Positions 5,222 through 6,379 of a DNA stretch of 6,379 bases are shown here, piece by piece. The position numbers were made by a program, and so were the translations under genes. Source of the stretch: Actinomycetota bacterium (GTDB lineage Bacteria > Actinomycetota > Actinomycetes > Mycobacteriales > Jatrophihabitantaceae); contig JAFAWL010000186.1 of assembly GCA_019241805.1 (NCBI GenBank), positions 1-6,379 on the forward strand, in the 5' to 3' direction. Position 1 is the first letter of the stretch; each line of letters begins with the position of its first letter. Under the pieces are notes generated by a model. It made no database searches, was not told the origin of the DNA, and saw only the letters and a program-made list of their open reading frames with translations.

Positions 5222-6379
5222 TTGATGCAGTCGGTGTCGCTGTAGGTCCGGGCCGGCGACGACACCGACGAGCTGCTCTGACTACTCGAGTCGCTGCTGG
5301 TCGATCCGGTGCTGGTCGATCCGGTGCTCGGCGATCCCGTGCTCGGCGTCGCCGTCGCGGCCCCGTTGACCGTGACGCCGTCGCTGCCCAGGACCAGCGT
5401 GACCTGCGAGACCGAATTGGATGTGCGCACCGCCGCACCGGGTACTACGTTTCCGAGCGCCTTGGCCTGGGCTTCCATTCCGGCCGGGTACTCGATAAAG
5501 GTGATCGACGACTTCATCTGGTCACCGGGCGCGGCGGTCTGGAAGCCGAGTTGCGACAGCGCCGTCGTGGCCGTGGCGGCCGCGCCACCCTGTCCGGTCG
5601 CATTGATCACTTGCAGACGCACGGTCGTCGGCGCGGCCGGCGCCGCCTTCGTGTACGCGGTCGAAGGCCCGACCACCCGGGCGATGAACCCCGGCATCGC
5701 CGCGGTGTCGACCGCCACGATCGACACCTCATCGCCGTCGTACGTGATGGTCGGCGTGCCGGTGATCGGGATCGTCGAATACGTCACGTTGCCCGCGGAA
5801 AGGTTCTCGAATTGCTGCGCGAACTTGAGCAGGTCGAGGCCGGGATCGGTCTCGAGCGAGGAACTGACCGCGCTCAGCAGGTCTTTCAGCTTGAACGGGT
5901 TGAGCAGCGTGCCGGCGGACTCCACCTTGCGGAAGGCGGCAGATAGGAAGTACTGCTGACGTACCTCACGATCGAGGTCTCCCCGAGGAAGGTTGTGTCG
6001 TTGCCGCACGAAGGCCAGCGCCTGCTGAGCGTTCAGTTGAGAGACACCGGCCGGCAGGTTGACGCCCGAGTAGCTGTCCTCGGCCGGCTGATTGAGGCAG
6101 ACCTTGATCGGCCCGAGGACGTTGGCGATGTCGTAGAAGCCGAGCAGCGAGACGCGCACGAAATGGTCGATCGTCAGTCCGGTCATGTTCTGGATCGTGG
6201 CGATCAGCAGTTGGGCGCCACCGGCGTCGCCACCGCTTTGAACGCCGTCCGGGAAGGCCGCGTTGAGTTTGCCCAGGCCGTGGCCGGGAATCTGTACCCA
6301 CGAGTCACGTGGCAAGGAAATGATCGTCGCCCGCTGTCCGTTGGCCGGCACGTGCAGGATCATCATCGTGTCGGTGTTG
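5218..6379 (-). CDS. LCP (LytR-CpsA-Psr) family cell-wall glycopolymer ligase, 5'-truncated by the window
   Basis: The 386 visible residues enter from the right edge as NTDTMMILHVP, the conserved (R)SDTMM block of LCP enzymes. The short cytoplasmic N-terminus, membrane anchor and start lie outside. LCP proteins transfer lipid-linked glycopolymers (arabinogalactan in mycolic-acid bacteria) to peptidoglycan on the outer face of the membrane. Counting from the first Met at 6366, SLPRDSWV (17-24) holds the conserved Arg-Asp. GDLDREVRQQYFL (129-141), preceded by RQRHNLPR, is the second Arg-rich motif that binds the pyrophosphate lipid. A LytR_C domain spans about 247-333 (TVRLQVINATGQGG to GSDGVTV). 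A Ser/Thr-rich low-complexity tail with STGS(P/T) repeats follows (about 341-370), ending TYSDTDCIN. The C-terminal Cys380 may pair with Cys90, as is plausible for an exported protein. The stop is TAG at 5220-5218, overlapping the SDR stop. Confidence 0.93.
   Translation of the reverse strand, partial: NTDTMMILHVPANGQRATIISLPRDSWVQIPGHGLGKLNAAFPDGVQSGGDAGGAQLLIATIQNMTGLTIDHFVRVSLLGFYDIANVLGPIKVCLNQPAEDSYSGVNLPAGVSQLNAQQALAFVRQRHNLPRGDLDREVRQQYFLSAAFRKVESAGTLLNPFKLKDLLSAVSSSLETDPGLDLLKFAQQFENLSAGNVTYSTIPITGTPTITYDGDEVSIVAVDTAAMPGFIARVVGPSTAYTKAAPAAPTTVRLQVINATGQGGAAATATTALSQLGFQTAAPGDQMKSSITFIEYPAGMEAQAKALGNVVPGAAVRTSNSVSQVTLVLGSDGVTVNGAATATPSTGSPSTGSTSTGSTSSDSSSQSSSSVSSPARTYSDTDCIN
5296..5348. 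repeat. 15-bp tandem repeat in the LCP Ser/Thr-rich tail
   Basis: Two identical copies of GCTGGTCGATCCGGT (5296-5310 and 5311-5325) are followed by a diverged copy GCTCGGCGATCCCGT (5326-5340) and a partial copy (5341-5348). On the coding minus strand the unit encodes a five-residue Ser-Thr-Gly-Ser-Thr/Pro repeat. The unit keeps the reading frame, so copy number can vary by slippage without breaking the gene. Confidence 0.85.

Overview
The window looks like chromosomal DNA of a high-GC actinobacterium. The genes have strongly GC-biased third codon positions and frequent GTG starts. The right end carries an LCP (LytR-CpsA-Psr) cell-wall ligase with a C-terminal LytR_C domain, as is common in mycolic-acid actinobacteria (Mycobacteriales). 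Genus cannot be fixed from the sequence alone.

Layout. (1) Positions 2-277 hold the 3' end of an unidentified plus-strand gene with a charged, low-complexity tail. (2) Positions 278-786 are a 509-base gap between convergent genes. Its left half is an array of four hairpins with the identical 9-nt loop GCGGGGGTT on different, compensating stems. Its right half (about 480-786) is visibly more AT-rich and has no convincing gene. (3) Positions 787-1080, minus strand, encode a 97-residue protein of unknown function. (4) Divergent from it, positions 1139-5221 on the plus strand form a likely operon: an M29-family metallo-aminopeptidase, a 14-helix DHA2-type MFS exporter, a short ORF that is an internally deleted class III (PLP) aminotransferase, and an SDR oxidoreductase. 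(5) Positions 5218-6379, minus strand, hold most of an LCP-family gene whose start lies beyond the window. It converges on the SDR gene so tightly that both stop codons share one CTAG.

How the genes may work together. Peptidase, exporter, aminotransferase and dehydrogenase would suit a small amino-acid or peptide-derived metabolite pathway. The aminotransferase has lost its PLP-binding core, so that pathway is probably decayed or rewired here. The LCP protein acts in cell-envelope assembly and seems unrelated to the operon.

Most notable observations: the four-hairpin array, which could be a structured RNA on either strand (C-rich loops if read on the minus strand) or tandem terminators; the in-frame deletion remnant of the aminotransferase, which keeps its translational coupling to the SDR gene; and the interlocked convergent stops.
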